Below are positions 5,854-14,062 of a DNA stretch of 43,548 nt, piece by piece; the stretch's first letter is position 1, and each line of letters starts with the position of its first letter. A model generated the notes under the pieces. It was not told the DNA's origin and did not search any database. It saw only the letters and a list, made by a program, of their open reading frames with translations. The translations under genes and the position numbers were made by a program. The stretch spans positions 1-43,548 of IMG/VR virus record IMGVR_UViG_3300035088_000007; one strand, given 5' to 3'. The stretch comes from a virus.

Positions 5854-6125
5854 CAGCCGCCCGACTTGGCGTTGGCGACGGCGGTCTGCACGGCAGGACC
5901 TGCCGCTGGCGTGGTCTGCACATTGACGCCGGGCAGCTCCTGCGCATTGGCAGCCATGGCAGCCGGACGGTTGGACCAGATCGACCAGCCGGCGGCGCCG
6001 AGCGCGATGATCGAGGTGGTAAGCCAGTCAGCCATGCCAGCATTGATCCAGCCTTTGGCGATGGCGAAAGCCAGGATGGCCGGCAGAATAGCCCGTAGCG
6101 GGCCCGCGATTTGATCCCAAGTCAT
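5853..6125 (-). CDS. Holin (Pam3 gp28-like family)
   Basis: A 90-residue protein with two transmembrane segments: PLRAILPAILAFAIAKGWI and WLTTSIIALGAAGWSIWS. The NRP-containing sequence that follows (NRPAAMAANAQELPGVNVQT) is typical of this small alphaproteobacterial holin family. It would form the inner-membrane lesion that releases the endolysin. The gene lies 67 bases downstream of the endolysin gene and is coupled to the spanin-like gene. A short hairpin (GCCGAA/TTCGGC, 6141-6158) precedes its ribosome site. Confidence 0.8.
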   Translation of the reverse strand: MTWDQIAGPLRAILPAILAFAIAKGWINAGMADWLTTSIIALGAAGWSIWSNRPAAMAANAQELPGVNVQTTPAAGPAVQTAVANAKSGG

Positions 6126-6192
6126 TTCAGTTCCTTCAATGCCGAAATACCGTTCGGCGTCGGATCGTGACTTTCCCGCTCCCGACGAGGCT

Positions 6193-6825
6193 CTAAGCGA
6201 GCGCGCTGGGATGCTGGTCCGGTAACGAATCTCGATGTCCGTCTCCTGGGTGGCGACGGATGATTTCGTCCTGCACGGCGCTGACCAGATCGTGCTTGAT
6301 CATGTTCTTGCCGGGGCAGCTCTTGTGGGTTGTCTTTGGGTCTTCCCTGTGGAAATGAAGCCCGCGCGCGCCGAGCGCATAGGGCAGAACCTGTAGCCCA
6401 GCCGCAGCATGCAGGATGGCCAGCGCGGCGACGAGGTTGGTACGGATCGGGCCGGCGAACGGCTCACGATCGAACTCACCAACGGTCTCCACGCCCCACG
6501 ATACCGAGTTCCATGATGGCGAATGGGTGCCGGGGCTGGTCAGCGGCGAAAACACCAGAATGCCATGTGGTGTCACGAACAGATGCGGGCCGGCGCTCCA
6601 GTGCTGCTGGTCGCGATAGTAGCCGACGAGGTTCTGCGCCCACTGCTCGTCCGTGACCGGCTTGGCGCGTATCTGCCAGCCCTGCCAGGTCTTGAGATCG
6701 GGAGAACTCGTATTATGCACGACAACAAACCGGGGTCGCCATAGCCCGAACTTCAGTGTCTCAACGTATTTCTCGAACTCGTCCGGAGTGAAGGATTTAC
6801 CGACGATACCGCGCCATGTGGTCAT
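6193..6825 (-). CDS. Endolysin: N-acetylmuramoyl-L-alanine amidase (Amidase_2 type)
   Basis: A 210-residue protein that should cleave the bond between muramic acid and the peptide stem. VVVHNTSSP around residues 34-42 supplies the first zinc histidine (H37). GLHFHRED (155-162) supplies the second, and KSCPGKN (168-174) supplies the cysteine ligand. WGVETVGEF matches the family's central strand. There is no signal peptide, so release needs the holin next door. Transcription is leftward with the late genes. Confidence 0.88.
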   Translation of the reverse strand: MTTWRGIVGKSFTPDEFEKYVETLKFGLWRPRFVVVHNTSSPDLKTWQGWQIRAKPVTDEQWAQNLVGYYRDQQHWSAGPHLFVTPHGILVFSPLTSPGTHSPSWNSVSWGVETVGEFDREPFAGPIRTNLVAALAILHAAAGLQVLPYALGARGLHFHREDPKTTHKSCPGKNMIKHDLVSAVQDEIIRRHPGDGHRDSLPDQHPSALA

Positions 6826-6876
6826 TGATTGCCTGTTGGTGGTTTGCTACCTTGACGGGATAGCTGGGGAAACGCG

Positions 6877-7089
6877 ATGTTCAAGCAGGCAATCATTTTG
6901 ATCGCCGATACGTGGGACGTCTTGATCTACGGACATATTAGGGCGTGGGACGAGGAACGCGGCTGCTACTATCAGAGCCAAAAAACAGCACTCACCAGAG
7001 CAGATTTGATTGATATCATTTTGGCAGGAGCGATCGGAGTCGCTTGGGTCTCAGCGATGGCTGCTGCTTTCATCGATGTCATCAGATGA
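6877..7089 (+). CDS. Antisense-oriented small membrane protein (possible moron)
   Basis: A rightward 70-residue frame lies in the gap between two leftward late genes and overlaps the end of the collar-fibre gene by eight bases. The N-terminal half is soluble (MFKQAIILIADTWDVLIYGH, AWDEERGCYYQSQK) and the C-terminal half has one hydrophobic helix (IDIILAGAIGVAWVSAMAAA). GGGG precedes the ATG by about eight bases. The opposite orientation within a late operon suggests an independently expressed lysogeny gene. No promoter is convincing, so expression is uncertain. Confidence 0.6.
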   Translation: MFKQAIILIADTWDVLIYGHIRAWDEERGCYYQSQKTALTRADLIDIILAGAIGVAWVSAMAAAFIDVIR

Positions 7090-8059
7090 CGCGGATAATG
7101 TAGTTTGTGATCAGCGTAGGCTGGACATTGCTGAAGGGTGTGCTCGTGCCGCCTTGTGCTGTTCCGGTAAATGACGCAGTAATGCCAGTCGTTGCAGTGA
7201 TGGCTGCCGATAGCGCGCCTCCGCTCACAGCCGCAACACCATTTGTAATCGCAATGCTAGAAGTGTAGGAAACGGCAATAGAGCCAGCCGGCGTATAGGG
7301 CGGCAGGTTGGCGGTTCCGAGAGTTACGGTTTGAGCAGTAGACGAGGCGCCAAGAGTGGTCCCAACGATTCCGCTTCCTGCATTCGTGATACGGTTCGCC
7401 GCGCTTCCTCCCATGTCATCCTTGCCGGCCGGGACTCTTCCGCGGAGATCAGGAAGGTTGAACGTCGTCGACCCATCGCCAACACCAAAGGCCGTGCTGG
7501 TCAGCGCGAACAGAGCAGAATAAGTCGTGCGCGAAATAGCCTGACCGTAGGGGAAGACGAACGAGCTGTTCGGCGCTGTCGTTCCAAAGAACAGCATGCC
7601 GCCACCAAGTGGAACGTTATACGGATTGCCGAAGAATCCGCGAAGGTACCAGACCGCATCAGAGTTATTGTAGGTCGCCACGTAGGGCGTACCCGCAATC
7701 AGGGAGCCGGCAAGCAGTTCAACGCCTGTCGAGGTCCGCAGCGGTTTCGCACCGAGCCCGTCTACATTCAACGTCACTGTCGCGCCGTTCGTGGCATGCG
7801 GCGTGAAAGCAATCATCTGGTTGGCCATGTGCGCCAGCGTGTCGAAAATCTGGTAGCTCGTGACCGTGTAGGCTGTCGAACTTCCTCCCGTGACAATCGC
7901 GCCCGAGATGTCATCTCGGAACGCCGCGGTCGACGCCATCATGGCGCGGGCGGAATCATTGACGCTAGACGGCGCTTGGCCCTCGGCCCAATTGATCGTT
8001 GCATCCGCGCTGGCATTGTTGCCAGCCGTCCGGCTCCAATTATAGAATGGTAGCGCCAT
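7082..8059 (-). CDS. Tail fibre protein with phage collar domain
   Basis: 325 residues. The N-terminus (MALPFYNWSRTAGNNASADA, WAEGQAPSSVNDSARAMMA) is a common virion-attachment segment of phage fibres. Residues about 151-218 form a tail-collar domain: PLGGGMLFFGTTAPNSS, GDGSTTFNLPDLRGRVPAGK. The C-terminus is Ser/Thr/Gly-rich and ends in NVQPTLITNYIIRVI, the usual final strand of collar-domain fibres. It should be a receptor-binding or accessory fibre. It precedes the endolysin in the late operon. Confidence 0.85.
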   Translation of the reverse strand: MALPFYNWSRTAGNNASADATINWAEGQAPSSVNDSARAMMASTAAFRDDISGAIVTGGSSTAYTVTSYQIFDTLAHMANQMIAFTPHATNGATVTLNVDGLGAKPLRTSTGVELLAGSLIAGTPYVATYNNSDAVWYLRGFFGNPYNVPLGGGMLFFGTTAPNSSFVFPYGQAISRTTYSALFALTSTAFGVGDGSTTFNLPDLRGRVPAGKDDMGGSAANRITNAGSGIVGTTLGASSTAQTVTLGTANLPPYTPAGSIAVSYTSSIAITNGVAAVSGGALSAAITATTGITASFTGTAQGGTSTPFSNVQPTLITNYIIRVI

Positions 8060-8062
8060 GAA

Positions 8063-8755
8063 TTATCCTCTGGAGAATTGCGGCGGCTTGAATGCCGCGC
8101 GGAGTTTAGTGAGATCGACGCGCGGGCGTGGACTGGCGAATATCGGTTGCATCTGCGGCGCGGCCGCCGGTTGGTAGGCTGGAGTATCGGGGGCCGGCTG
8201 CTGCGGGGCCTGCTGGGGCGCTGGCGCGGCTTGGGCGAATATCGGCGCAGCCGGCGGCTGTGGCGCTACCAGAGCGGGTTGCGGGGGCGCGGCGGCGGCC
8301 GGCGGCGGTTGCCCGCCAACCTTCCGCGCCGCCCATGCCTGCAGATCGGCCGCCGTCATATTGGCCAGGAACGGGTTGGCCTTAACCACACCGGGGCCCA
8401 GGATCTGGGATACCGGCGCGCTCGGATCGGCCTGCAGCACGCTCACCGCGCCTTGCGGCCCGGCAAAATGCGCCAAATAGGTATTACCGTCATTGACAGG
8501 CAAGCCGGCCTTGGCCAAAACCGCTTGGTTCTGTTGGGCATAGGCCTCAGTGGCTTGGCGAGCGAGCTGCGGATCCGTCTTCAGGGCGAGGAGTGCGGAA
8601 TCAGGCTGCTCGGCTAGATCGGGGCGCATGCTGCGGATGGTAGACAACCAGGTCGAGTCGATGAATTGCCCAGGTCCGGCTGCCGACGAATTTGGATTGC
8701 GCGCGTTCGGATTGCCGCCGCTCTCGGCGCCAATTATGGAGTCGATCAAACCCAT
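8063..8755 (-). CDS. Virion-associated lytic transglycosylase-like protein
   Basis: 230 residues. The N-terminal domain carries the SLT signature IIGAESGGNPNARNPNSSAA, with catalytic Glu11, followed by GPGQFIDSTW. It should cut the glycan strand during DNA entry. From about residue 150 the protein becomes Pro/Ala/Gln-rich (QPPPAAAAPPQPALVAPQPP), a flexible tail. It lies between the fibre and the internal virion proteins, which suggests a virion component. Its ATG and a rightward ATG share the same CATG. Confidence 0.8.
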   Translation of the reverse strand: MGLIDSIIGAESGGNPNARNPNSSAAGPGQFIDSTWLSTIRSMRPDLAEQPDSALLALKTDPQLARQATEAYAQQNQAVLAKAGLPVNDGNTYLAHFAGPQGAVSVLQADPSAPVSQILGPGVVKANPFLANMTAADLQAWAARKVGGQPPPAAAAPPQPALVAPQPPAAPIFAQAAPAPQQAPQQPAPDTPAYQPAAAPQMQPIFASPRPRVDLTKLRAAFKPPQFSRG

Positions 8756-8861
8756 GGATTCAAACCCGTATGAGGGATGGCTCTACAAGCTGGTCCCGCC
8801 GCTCGCCTATGGGGTCTCATGGGCGGCTGCATTCGCCATTGTGATCTGGCTCACGCATTAG
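8754..8861 (+). CDS. Antisense-oriented very small membrane protein (35 aa)
   Basis: A rightward frame exactly fills the gap between two leftward late genes. It starts in the CATG shared with the transglycosylase start and stops four bases into the 3' end of the next gene. It encodes MDSNPYEGWLYKLVPP and one hydrophobic helix (LAYGVSWAAAFAIVIWL). GGAG is 12 bases from the ATG, rather far. The hydrophobic end resembles the other antisense protein at 6877. Translation is plausible but unproven. Confidence 0.4.
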   Translation: MDSNPYEGWLYKLVPPLAYGVSWAAAFAIVIWLTH

Positions 8862-10825
8862 CGGCGCGCACGGCGCTGTTCGCGGTTGTCCGGAATCGCG
8901 GCCAAGGCCCCGCCTGAAGCCCCGCGCTGCACGTTCCGAGCGATGTTGTTGACATAGGCGATGCGCGCCACCGTGCTCTGCACCATGTTGCGGAGCTGGC
9001 CGGGCGTCATGGTCGCGCCGTTTTGCAACAGGATATCAGCGATGCGCTGGCGTACCGCTGGCGTGTTTCCGGTTAAAGCATTGCTGCCGGCGGCAATCAG
9101 GCTGCGAACCATACCGTGAATATTCCCGGTCAGGGCCTGCCCAATCAAATGCACATTTGCGCCGGCAGCAGCATCATGTGCGAGGTTTTTGGCAGTCGGC
9201 GATCCACCCAGCGCCGTCGCACGCCCCTCGAACATGGTCTGTTCGCGGCCGATCCGGCGCTGCATAAGCGCGTTGCCGGGCGCCATTGCGTTGGCCTCGG
9301 CCTGAAATGCATCGTTGATCAGCGGCCGGGCCTTGTTGGCGCCGAAGGCAGCACCTTGGGCATTGGCGATCAGCGGATCCACATAGCCGGAGCGGAACGC
9401 CTGCTGGCCCTCCGGCTGCAGCGCCTGAAAGGCCGGGATTGTGTCCTCGGTGCGGCCGCGTGTCGCCGCCTGCCGGCCGGTTTGCACCGCCTCGATGTTC
9501 CTAGAGGCCTGCGCGAAGTTCTGGTTGGCCTGCCGATAGCCGGGGCTGGCCGCCTCCATAGCGGCATCCAACTGGCGCACCGCGCCGCCAATCAGCCGCG
9601 CCCGATTTCCCTGCCCGCCGCGGCGCGCCGCCTCCGCTGCATCGGCCATGTCGCCGCGAATGCGTTGCACGGCCTCGAAATCGTCAGGATTGACCCGCGC
9701 CAGACGCTGCCGGAACGGGGTCAGCGCCGCCTCAATGCTGTCATTGGCCGCCGTCAGGACCTGACCTGGCTGCGTGCCGATGATCCGATCAAGATGGTTG
9801 ATAGGCGCGACCAAATCCACCGGCGCTGATCCGCCGCGCACCGCGCCGAAATCCGCATCAGCCGCCGCTCCGCGCGCCGCTGTCATCCGGGCCTCGGTCT
9901 GGGCAGCGGTCTCCGGCGCATTGAAGCCCTCGGCGAGCGCATTGGAGATCCGGCGCCCCTGCGTGCCCTGCCGGCCTTCCAGCGCATTGACGACCGCCGT
10001 GCGGGCGGTTCCGGGCCCGCGCGCCGCCGCGCCAAGCATCTCCTGCCCTGCGTTGCCCATGGCGTCGGCGACGTTGAACACGCCTTGGCCTTCCCGGGCG
10101 GCCTGCTGCACCGAGGCTTCAATCTGGGCCGGGGTCATCCCGCTTTCGCTGATAGCTCGAGCAACCTGGGCGGTGCCGAACCGCTCCGGGTTCACTCGCG
10201 CTGCAACGTTGGCGAAGATGGGCGAGGCAACGCCATGCGCGAGCGCGCCGGCGGCCGGGAAGCCTGCCCCGAGCGCCCCGCCAATCAGTGCGCCGGTGAC
10301 CGGGTTTTCTCCTCTGATCGCCGCGTCCGTGCCGCCGATCGCCGCATTCGACGCCCCGCCGGCGGCGACGCGCGCGCCGAGGCCGCCCGTCACGCCCATG
10401 ATGCCAGGCGCAGCAGCGAGCAGAGGGGCCATCGCCGCGGCGCCTCCTGCGAATTTTGCCGCGGTGTCGACATAGGGATGCTGCCCCGCAAACTTGGTGT
10501 CAGCGCCTTCCTGGAGGGCCAGCGATTTCGCGTAGCGCTCGCCGAACGTGTCGCCCTGAAGCTGGTTCTCCTTGTCGAACAGCGGATTCAGCGCCGGTGC
10601 AAGAGCTGCGTTCGTCGCCGCATTGGCCTTGTTAAGCAGGCCGCCAATGACCGGGATACCAGAGGCCGCCGAGCGCACAACCTCGTTAGTCGTGACGGGT
10701 TCAACTGGCGCGCTCGCCGCCAAATGCTGCTGCAGGATCTGGAACGCCTGCGCGGGCGTAGCGCCTTCGGGACCCTCGATCGAGTAGGTTTTCCCGTCCG
10801 GCGATGTCAGGTCAAAGGTTGGCAT
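8858..10825 (-). CDS. Internal virion / DNA-ejection protein
   Basis: 655 residues. The N-terminus MPTFDLTSPDGKTYSIEGPE with GATPAQAF is a small domain often found at the front of podophage internal proteins. A Gly/Ala-rich amphipathic region follows (residues about 50-200, e.g. GALIGGALGAGFPAAGALAH), then a long helical, Arg/Glu/Ala-rich region. It is probably packaged in the head and ejected with the DNA to build a channel. It is the largest virion protein and is coupled (TGATG) to the other large internal protein. Confidence 0.7.
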   Translation of the reverse strand: MPTFDLTSPDGKTYSIEGPEGATPAQAFQILQQHLAASAPVEPVTTNEVVRSAASGIPVIGGLLNKANAATNAALAPALNPLFDKENQLQGDTFGERYAKSLALQEGADTKFAGQHPYVDTAAKFAGGAAAMAPLLAAAPGIMGVTGGLGARVAAGGASNAAIGGTDAAIRGENPVTGALIGGALGAGFPAAGALAHGVASPIFANVAARVNPERFGTAQVARAISESGMTPAQIEASVQQAAREGQGVFNVADAMGNAGQEMLGAAARGPGTARTAVVNALEGRQGTQGRRISNALAEGFNAPETAAQTEARMTAARGAAADADFGAVRGGSAPVDLVAPINHLDRIIGTQPGQVLTAANDSIEAALTPFRQRLARVNPDDFEAVQRIRGDMADAAEAARRGGQGNRARLIGGAVRQLDAAMEAASPGYRQANQNFAQASRNIEAVQTGRQAATRGRTEDTIPAFQALQPEGQQAFRSGYVDPLIANAQGAAFGANKARPLINDAFQAEANAMAPGNALMQRRIGREQTMFEGRATALGGSPTAKNLAHDAAAGANVHLIGQALTGNIHGMVRSLIAAGSNALTGNTPAVRQRIADILLQNGATMTPGQLRNMVQSTVARIAYVNNIARNVQRGASGGALAAIPDNREQRRARR

Positions 10826-12474
10826 CAGCGCACCTTCACTGACCAGCCGGAGGGAAGCGCGGCCGGAGCGGCTGGCGACGCAGCACCGCCGCCACGGAGC
10901 CGCGAAACGTTCTCCTCGACCTTCGCCAGCGCCTCTTGGCCGTCCTTGCGCAGCACGGGGTATTGCTTCGCGCCTTCCTCACCCAGCACGCCTTGAATCT
11001 GCCCGCCGAGTGCATCGAGCCGGGAGCGCATCAATTCGCCCTCGGTCGCCAGGATGGCAGCGAGTTCCTTCGGGCTACGCGCGCCATTGACGCTTTCGAT
11101 GAAACGATCGCGCTCTGCCGTGCCGCCCGGCGAGCCAGCATAGAATTTGGTGATTTCCTGCCCGTAGTGCTGTGCGGCGCCCTTCAAGGCCTCCATTTTG
11201 GCCGCCTGCTCGGTGCCGAGGCCGCGCGCCGCGTTCACCAAAGACGTGACCGGAGCCAGCCCCATGTCCCAATTGCCGAGGCCAACCGCCTTTTCCGTGA
11301 GGTCGGCGAGATGGCCCGCCGCCGTGTTGCCGATGTTGATCTGCCCGCCGAGCGACGACGGCGCGCTTGAGCTGAGCTGATTGCGCATGGTCTTGCGCGC
11401 GGCGAACGAGGCGTCGTCCACGGGCTGGCCAATGTCCAAGCCGTATTTCTGAGCGACCATCTTCACGGTCTGGGTGAAACCCTTCCGCGGGTTGCCGGTC
11501 GGCGTCGATTTCCCGTCCACATAGTTCTGCACGGACGCCTGAATTTCCGGGGAGAACTGAGCGAGATAGTCCTTCCCGCTCAGGCTGCTATCGATCTGCT
11601 TGACGCCAGGCGCGAGGAAGCCTGCTGCTGGAGGACCGCCCGCATCGCCGCTCTGCCCGATCGGTCGGCCATTGATGGTCTGGTCGCGCTCGTTGACGAA
11701 ACCGTAGTTTTCATTGCCGAAGGCATCGACGCCGGTCTTCTGGTACTTCTCCTTATTGGTTAGGGCCTCGCTGATCAGCGTTTTTCCAGCCTCCGGGTTG
11801 AGCACGGCGAGCTGCGCATTCTGCGGGGTGAGACCGGCCGCGATCAACGCGCGATACTGCGCGACGAGATTCTGCTGCTGTACCCCGGCCGGGTCAGTGC
11901 GCTGGCCGGTTACCCCTCCGGTGATACCGCCCAATACCTTCTGCAGCAGGCCGCCCGGCGTGTTGACGAAGCTTTGCAGCCCGGCGCCGAGATTACCGCC
12001 GAAGTTGGCGCCGCCGAGCGCTGGCGGAAGCCCCTGATCCATTTGCTGGACCTGCTGGCCCTGTGTCGGCTGGGCCTGCGGTGGCGTCATGACCTGCTGC
12101 GGCTGATAGAGGTCAGGCGAGCCTACGCGGGGCATCTGATAGCCGCCAATGGCGAGCGGGCCAGCTTGCGGCGCGGGGGCCGGTGCGGCCATAGCAGCGG
12201 CTGGCGCCTGCACACCGGTATCACTGCTGCCCAGGCCCATCATCTGGCGCTCGGTCGGCGTGAGCGGCTGTTGCTGGATTGTTGGCTGCTGGGTGGGGGC
12301 AGCAAGCGGCGCCAAACTGCCCATGATCTGGCCCAGCGGCTGGCCGGCGAAGATCGGCGCGCCCTGAGCCGAGCCAAATCCCTGAGATTGCGGGTTCTGA
12401 TATTGCCACTCGCGCGGCAGGCCGCCGAGCAGGCCGCCGCCGCTATCGCCGAAGATCGCATCCAACAGGCCCAT
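10825..12474 (-). CDS. Internal virion protein, second large component
   Basis: 549 residues starting MGLLDAIFGDSGGGLLGGLP, with GAGG eight bases before the ATG. An upstream in-frame start would overlap the preceding gene. The first third is Gln/Pro/Gly-rich, then a helical domain follows (e.g. FIESVNGARSPKELAAILAT). Such proteins sit beside the ejection protein in related podophages. Function is assigned from position and composition rather than a catalytic motif. Confidence 0.65.
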   Translation of the reverse strand: MGLLDAIFGDSGGGLLGGLPREWQYQNPQSQGFGSAQGAPIFAGQPLGQIMGSLAPLAAPTQQPTIQQQPLTPTERQMMGLGSSDTGVQAPAAAMAAPAPAPQAGPLAIGGYQMPRVGSPDLYQPQQVMTPPQAQPTQGQQVQQMDQGLPPALGGANFGGNLGAGLQSFVNTPGGLLQKVLGGITGGVTGQRTDPAGVQQQNLVAQYRALIAAGLTPQNAQLAVLNPEAGKTLISEALTNKEKYQKTGVDAFGNENYGFVNERDQTINGRPIGQSGDAGGPPAAGFLAPGVKQIDSSLSGKDYLAQFSPEIQASVQNYVDGKSTPTGNPRKGFTQTVKMVAQKYGLDIGQPVDDASFAARKTMRNQLSSSAPSSLGGQINIGNTAAGHLADLTEKAVGLGNWDMGLAPVTSLVNAARGLGTEQAAKMEALKGAAQHYGQEITKFYAGSPGGTAERDRFIESVNGARSPKELAAILATEGELMRSRLDALGGQIQGVLGEEGAKQYPVLRKDGQEALAKVEENVSRLRGGGAASPAAPAALPSGWSVKVR

Positions 12475-12484
12475 GCTTTGATCC

Positions 12485-13342
12485 TCAGCCCAACAGCAGC
12501 TTGCCGAGATTTGAAACACCGCCCGCAATCTTTGCGAACTGGTCCGCTCCGCTCATCTGCTGGGTGCCCTGAGACTGGCCGGTCGACTGGGAGCCCAGCC
12601 CCGCGATCGGGATGCCAATCTGCGCGAGCAGCCCGAGCGCCTGAACCGGGATGCCGCGCCGCTGCGCCTCGGCCTGCAAGGTGGCATTGGCGCCGGCATT
12701 TGCCGCATCGTTCGCCGCGCCCGCCGCAGTCACACCTGCGCCCTTGTTCGCCAAAGCCTGCTGCTGAAAGCCGGACAGGATCCCGGCATTGGTATTGCCA
12801 CCCTGGTAGAGGTTTCCGGCGGCGCCCTGCTGGTTCTGGACGTTCTGATTGTATTGCGCCGCAATGGTCGGGGCTATGCCCTGCATGATGCCGCGGCCCA
12901 ATGCCATGGAGTTCGCGCCCGAGAAGTCTCGGCCCGCCGCGGCGAACTGCCCGTTCGTGCCGTTGGTGATATCGGCAATGGTCGTGCTCAGCGCATCCTT
13001 GAAACCCGGCGTGCTGTAGGGGTCATAATTCGTGTTGCTCGCAAGCGGGTTGGTCTGGTCGACATAGCGCTGATAGTTCGCATTCACCGCGCCGCTCTGG
13101 TCGGTTGCGCCGCCGCCGCCGAGCAAATCGGTCGCATACTGCTTGATCTGCGGTGCGAATTGGCTGGCCTGGCCAGCGTTCTGCTCGAGCTGGTTGATCG
13201 CGCCGGTCTCCGCGCCGGTCAGGCCGGTATTGTTCAGGCCAGTCCCGAGCTGGCTCAGGATGCCGGAAAGAGCCGGCTGGGCCTGCGTCCACGGCGCCGT
13301 GGTGCTGCTCTGCGTCTGCGTCGAACTGCTTTGTCCACCCAT
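12485..13342 (-). CDS. Virion-associated protein, Gln/Ala/Gly-rich
   Basis: 285 residues, opening MGGQSSSTQTQSSTTAPWTQ and then AQPALSGILSQLGTGLNNTG, a start that recurs in podophages of Alphaproteobacteria before their ejection proteins. Helices are Ala/Gln-rich (NAANDAANAGAN-like) and the C-terminus is amphipathic (IAGGVSNLGKLLL). It is probably an internal or tail-tip component ejected with the other two proteins. There is no enzyme motif. Confidence 0.65.
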   Translation of the reverse strand: MGGQSSSTQTQSSTTAPWTQAQPALSGILSQLGTGLNNTGLTGAETGAINQLEQNAGQASQFAPQIKQYATDLLGGGGATDQSGAVNANYQRYVDQTNPLASNTNYDPYSTPGFKDALSTTIADITNGTNGQFAAAGRDFSGANSMALGRGIMQGIAPTIAAQYNQNVQNQQGAAGNLYQGGNTNAGILSGFQQQALANKGAGVTAAGAANDAANAGANATLQAEAQRRGIPVQALGLLAQIGIPIAGLGSQSTGQSQGTQQMSGADQFAKIAGGVSNLGKLLLG

Positions 13343-13746
13343 CAGGTCAATTCCTTCTCCAAAACCACGTGCTCAACTCGGTAATTGTCCAATACGCGAT
13401 GCCAGCCTCTGCGGCCGAAGATGCGCATGACAGCGCAGCCCTCTGCGGCCGCGAATGCCTCCAGCCGCGCCAGCAGCACCAACCAGCGATCGCGATGATG
13501 GCCCGCGCACGCGGTCAGGACGCAAACCTTGCGGCCGTTCAGTAGGACCAGTTGCGTTGTCGCCGCCGCCTCAATCGTCTTGTCCACAACGGCCAGCCAC
13601 AGCAACTGCCGGCCGGCCAGAATTTCGGTCTCGCATTCCGCGAAGTCGCTCAATCCAGTCGCGTCGATCGCCGATTTGATCAGGTGCCTGGCATGGGGCC
13701 AGATATCAGCGATGAGCGCCGGATCGACGCAAATTAGGTCAGCCAA
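13342..13746 (-). CDS. Acetyltransferase-like phage protein
   Basis: 134 residues with an alternating strand pattern (QLLWLAVVDKTIEAAATTQL, VCVLTACAGHHRDRWLVLLA) and the end GRRGWHRVLDNYRVEHVVLE. This resembles the small GNAT-fold proteins found between nozzle and ejection genes in related phages. The acetyl-CoA loop is not clearly conserved, so it may be a structural relative. It overlaps both neighbours. Confidence 0.55.
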   Translation of the reverse strand: MADLICVDPALIADIWPHARHLIKSAIDATGLSDFAECETEILAGRQLLWLAVVDKTIEAAATTQLVLLNGRKVCVLTACAGHHRDRWLVLLARLEAFAAAEGCAVMRIFGRRGWHRVLDNYRVEHVVLEKELT

Positions 13747-14062
13747 GGATGGCGTACCGGAAGATGCGGTCGGTCTGCGCGTTGTTGGCGTGGGTCAGCG
13801 TGAATGACCCATTTGCAACGGTACTGGCGTAAATCGTTCCGGCGCCGACCTCGGCTGCCGCGTTGGCCGTCATCGCGGTCAGGATCGGCGTGGAGCCGGC
13901 CGCGATCGAGCCGGTCTGCGTTGGTGTGACAGTGGTAGTGGCCACGTTTGCCGTCAGCGTCACCGTCCCGGTCGCGTTCGAGCGGCCCGCCGCGACCTGC
14001 TGGATAGCCAGAACGATTCTCTTAAGATCAGTTTCCGTAATTGGCGGAACGAATACGGTCAT
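13739..14062 (-). CDS. Small virion protein, beta-rich
   Basis: The ATG overlaps the upstream stop as ATGA and encodes MTVFVPPITETDLKRIVLAI, a helix, then a Thr/Ala-rich all-beta domain (GTVTLTANVATTTVTPTQTG, GSFTLTHANNAQTDRIFRYA). This resembles a small decoration or tail-stalk protein. 107 residues. The function is inferred from composition and position next to the nozzle gene. Confidence 0.6.
   Translation of the reverse strand: MTVFVPPITETDLKRIVLAIQQVAAGRSNATGTVTLTANVATTTVTPTQTGSIAAGSTPILTAMTANAAAEVGAGTIYASTVANGSFTLTHANNAQTDRIFRYAILG

Noticed and set aside
10085-12888. Long rightward frames (about 303 and 304 codons)
   Set aside because: Antisense shadows of the internal virion protein genes with skewed Arg/Ala/Cys composition.
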